Source: Alligator mississippiensis (taxonomy: Eukaryota > Chordata > Crocodylia > Alligatoridae). Taken from it: a DNA stretch of 64,000 nt. Location of the stretch: the NCBI RefSeq assembly GCF_030867095.1, contig NC_081824.1, positions 118,304,162 to 118,368,161 of the forward strand, in the 5' to 3' direction. The notes under the pieces are model-generated. The model was not told where the DNA came from. It saw only the letters and a program-made list of their open reading frames with translations, and ran no database searches. The position numbers and the translations under genes were made by a program. The number at the start of each line of letters is the position of its first letter. The first letter of the stretch is position 1. Below, piece after piece: positions 61,106-64,000 of the stretch.

Positions 61106-62528
61106 TAAAGCTGTGTCTATGGCCGAATTGCTGATTCTCCAAATCAGTATTGAATCTTCAGATTTGGATTCAGCTAAATTGAATCAGTGCTTCTGGTCCA
61201 CTTCCTGATCAACCGCCAAGAGCTCAGGGGATTCCCCCCACACTCCCGTGGGACATTTCATCCGCCCCACCATCTCGGTGTTCACAAGTCGCCTGGTACC
61301 TTGAGGTATGTAGAAAAACATTTAAAGCTGCGTTTATGGCCAAATCACCGAATCTCTCCAAATCGATTCGGAGGGTTCCAATTCGATTCAGAGAGATTGA
61401 AGGGTCTCCTGATTCAATTCAGTTTCGGAGATTCGGCCGCTGAATCGGGCCAAATCTCTGCTGAATCAAATCAGCACCTCAAATCAGCCTAAAACTTTGT
61501 TCTCAGAGACTGTGGACAAAGTTTGCAATAGCAGATAGCACTAAAAGTTTATAGCATTTTGCACCAATGAGTTGGATAAATACGATCAGGCATTCAAAGC
61601 CCACTGATGTTATAAAATCTGCCCACAATAATTTTCATCCTATTATTTATATGAAACTGAAAAAAAGGAATGGTATCAAAACATGCTTGAAGAAAATCCT
61701 GGTGCTATTTAAAACTATTGACTTTAACGGTGCAGGATTTAGCTATTCTTTTATATATATTAAGTTTTTCTCCAGTGTCTACCTATTTAGAAGGTATCCT
61801 ATTTCTTTAGAAGTATATTTTTAAGAAATTACTTAAGAAATTAAATGCATTTTTCTGAACTTCTGGTGCATCACAAATGACAGTTTGGCACTGAATCCAG
61901 GATATTAAATTATTATTCACTTTGTGATCATGTCAAACATTTCCATAAAAAAATCACAACATTAAAAATGTATCATTGAACTAGAGTCTAGTTTCAGTAA
62001 AACTCTTCAGTTACACACATATGCTGTATTTTGAAAACTTCAGAGATAGCACTAGTATATTTTGGATGTACTAACTGTTAGTTTTCCAATACTTCCCCAA
62101 GGACATGTCCTTTACAATGAACCCAAAAGTTTATTTTTTCAGATCCGTTTCCCTGACCGTTCAGCCAATTTTATTATAAGTGAACTCCAGATAGCCCCAA
62201 CCTCAAAAGAGAAACAATTGAGGGGGGAAAAAAAACAACTGATGTACCTACACAGTTTTAAATTAGGTGATGTTCTGATTTATAGGTAACACATTTTCAT
62301 TTTGTACTTTTAGTCAGCAAAGATCTAGCACCCCATAAGGTAAATATTGCCTGTTCAAAAGCTATCACAAAGAAAACATTTAAATAAAAACCTACCAGTT
62401 TATAGTGTTGCCAGAAGTAGCTGGCCTAAACCAAAGTTTTTATTTCAGTGTTATCTGTTGTTACTGAAATAACATAGTATTGACATATTGTTGTCTTACC
62501 ACTGAATATACATTTAACCTCAACCTAC

Positions 62529-62835
62529 CTCTCAACAGTTCGCAATTGGACCTTGTTTAGGTCCTTCAAAACATCCATCATACTAGGGACACACTTATTT
62601 CTCTGATGTTCAATATCATCAATAATTGTTGATGTAGTCTTCCTTGCAGCACAACGTTGTTTTATAAGCTCAATTGCTGAATTACTGACATCAAAGCCAG
62701 AGTGCGGTGGGGGTGGTGGAAGTGGAGGTGAAGGAATTGCAAAGTGACCTGGCAAGATGGACAATGGTGTAGAAGTCATTGTTGGCAGTGGGTAAGATTC
62801 ATCGGGAGTGGCAAATGTATTCAAGGCTTCTGAAG
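62529..62835 (-). CDS. MTFR2: MTFR2 proline-rich exon
   Basis: On the minus strand it ends GAGAG/gtaggt, so the split Arg codon joins the 57247 exon exactly. The acceptor is the AG at 62837-62836 or the AG at 62831-62830; the first is used here, but the choice is uncertain. It encodes EALNTFATPDESYPLPTMTS, then a proline run (FAIPSPPLPPPPPHSGF, about 62700-62740), then NSAIELIKQRCAARKTTSTI and VPSMMDVLKDLNKVQLRTVE. The poly-Pro block followed by a short A/V-x-LIK-x-R helix and the MxDVLKDxNKVxLR helix is the MTFR family order. Earlier exons (including the ALENEL coiled-coil) are beyond the right edge. Confidence 0.92.
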
Positions 62836-64000
62836 CTATTATAATAAAATTAAGCATTATTTGTTTACAGAACAAAAACAAACAAACAAACAAACAAGCC
62901 AAGTTAAGAGTAGCTCTGTAGTAAATATAAGATTCTGATCTAGAACGGGCCCTTCTATCTTAAATGTCTGACAAACACTTACCAAAACAGAGTCACTATG
63001 GTGCTTTCATAAATAATTACATAAAAATAAAAACTTAAGGAAAATCATTTAGGCTTCTAAGTAAATCCCCTTAAGAAGCAACAAACTCAAGTTTTCTTAT
63101 GCAACCTCAATTCTGCCTACTTTTATCTCCAATCTTTACACTGAGTAAGGTTAGGTGGCACAGGGGAAAAAACAGCATGTGACCATATAACTAAGAAAAA
63201 TCCATTACAATGGAGATACACAATGTCCAAACAACCCTTCCACATCCTCCCCACTTCTTTGGTGATCCAGTAGCTCCTAGAAATATCAACTGCATTATTT
63301 GTTGCTGCTAAACATAGATCTACTTCCTTAGAATGTTTTTGTTCAGTTACTTTGGCAGCATGCCACATTTTTCCTGACAAGTACAAAAGAAGGGAAATGG
63401 CAATGAAAAATGTATAATTCATCTAAACCTCAACAGAATTTCACACAAGAAAGAAGAGGAACTTCTCTATCCTGAAGTTTTTCTTCCTCCCAAAATACAA
63501 AAGCCTATTGCAAAAAGTGGGGGGGATGAAAAAAAGAAAAAGTAACAAGAATATTTTAGAATGCAGATTATTAGAGAGCTTAGACACAGGATTGCTATTA
63601 GCTTCCTCTATCATTAAAGGTTTTTATATAGGCAATCCATGATATTTGGTACTGAAAATGAACCATATCTCCCATGTGAGAGCACAGTGGTACATATATT
63701 CTAAATCAGTGATACTCAACTTTTTGGCACATTGGGCCACAAGTGGCAGTGGGCCAGTCTGCCTGCCGGGATTGGGTCCCAGAGGCCCAGCACTGCCCCT
63801 GGTATGCTGGGATTGGATCTTGGATTGTCCAGCCTGCAAGGCCTGGGGTTCTCCATGAGTTTGGAAATCTGGCAGCTCCTGCCACTGAGCGCACTTCTGG
63901 GGGGAAGCATGGGGGCACGTGCTCCCCGGATCTGCACAGGGCAAGGGCAGGCTGCCTGCTGCACACTCAGGGCCAGACTGCACCAACCTCTTCCTAGTGG
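62836..64000 (-). other. MTFR2: MTFR2 intron (upstream part, runs off the window)
   Basis: No sequence resembling the preceding MTFR2 exon (ALENEL-type helix) is found. It holds an (AAAC)n run at about 62874-62897 and the start of a hAT-like element at 63707. Confidence 0.7.
63707..64000 (+). mobile_element. hAT-like element, left end (continues past the window)
   Basis: Begins CAGTGATACTCAACTTTTTG, then 'ggcacattgggccacaagtg'. The interior at 63890-63960 ('gggggcacgtgctcc', 'ggatctgcacagggca') matches the arms of the 54784-55090 palindrome, so the two are related. The right end is outside the window. Confidence 0.55.

Larger units (their letters stand above)
58229..61490. mobile_element. 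Composite fold-back DNA element (GATTCGG-rich) split by two CR1s
   Basis: The left end (from 'ggggctgtgtgaagcttcgg', then 'attcaattcagtggagattc') and the right end (reverse complement 'atttgattcagcagagattt', then 'ggcccgattcagc') are inverted and rich in GATTCGG/CCAAATC words. The interior at 59694-60159 is a palindrome. A further partial copy lies at 61110-61330 ('cctggtaccttgaggtatgt'). CR1s at 58334-59615 and 60160-61105 interrupt it. No transposase. Confidence 0.55.

Noticed and set aside
63123-63422. Minus-strand frame of 99 codons as a possible upstream MTFR2 exon
   Set aside because: No resemblance to the MTFR2 coiled-coil region and no matching splice sites. It is treated as intron.

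Overview
This window is vertebrate genomic DNA, most likely from a crocodilian. Two partial, intron-rich genes sit in a background that is mostly transposable-element fossil. The CR1 LINE tails, the abundance of short terminal-inverted-repeat DNA elements and the tRNA-like repeats all look like archosaur or turtle sequence. The crocodilian assignment is inference from repeat style; no species can be named from the sequence alone.

Gene 1 (+ strand, 1 to about 27 kb) is the 3' part of PDE7B, a cAMP-specific phosphodiesterase. Five consecutive coding exons are present (9937-10028, 12605-12749, 15589-15685, 20748-20828, 25991-26208). They join in frame to 210 residues plus a stop. They carry the fourth metal-ligand Asp, the invariant nucleotide-binding Gln and an acidic C-terminal tail. 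The tail and the exon sequences match PDE7B rather than PDE7A. Earlier exons lie left of the window.

Gene 2 (- strand, about 52.7 kb to beyond 64 kb) is the 3' part of MTFR2 (FAM54A/DUFD1), a mitochondrial fission regulator. Three exons are visible: a proline-rich exon (62529-62835), a conserved exon with a KEN motif (57064-57247) and a short terminal exon (53505-53603). A polyadenylation signal lies near 52.76 kb. PDE7B and MTFR2 are convergent, as they are on human 6q23.3, and this supports both names.

Between them, about 27-52.7 kb shows no coding gene. It holds CR1 and older CR1/L3-clade LINE pieces, hAT-like and other TIR elements, SINE-like pieces, microsatellites and one possible degraded retroelement gag-like stretch (36.9-37.9 kb).

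The most distinctive feature is structural. About ten separate GC-rich elements have inverted-repeat (fold-back) cores, with arms from 30 to about 200 bp. Several lie inside introns of PDE7B or MTFR2, where they would form long RNA hairpins. The MTFR2 intron at 58.2-61.5 kb is a layered mosaic in which two CR1 LINEs interrupt a fold-back DNA element. No bacterial-type system, CRISPR array, tRNA gene or intact mobile element was found.
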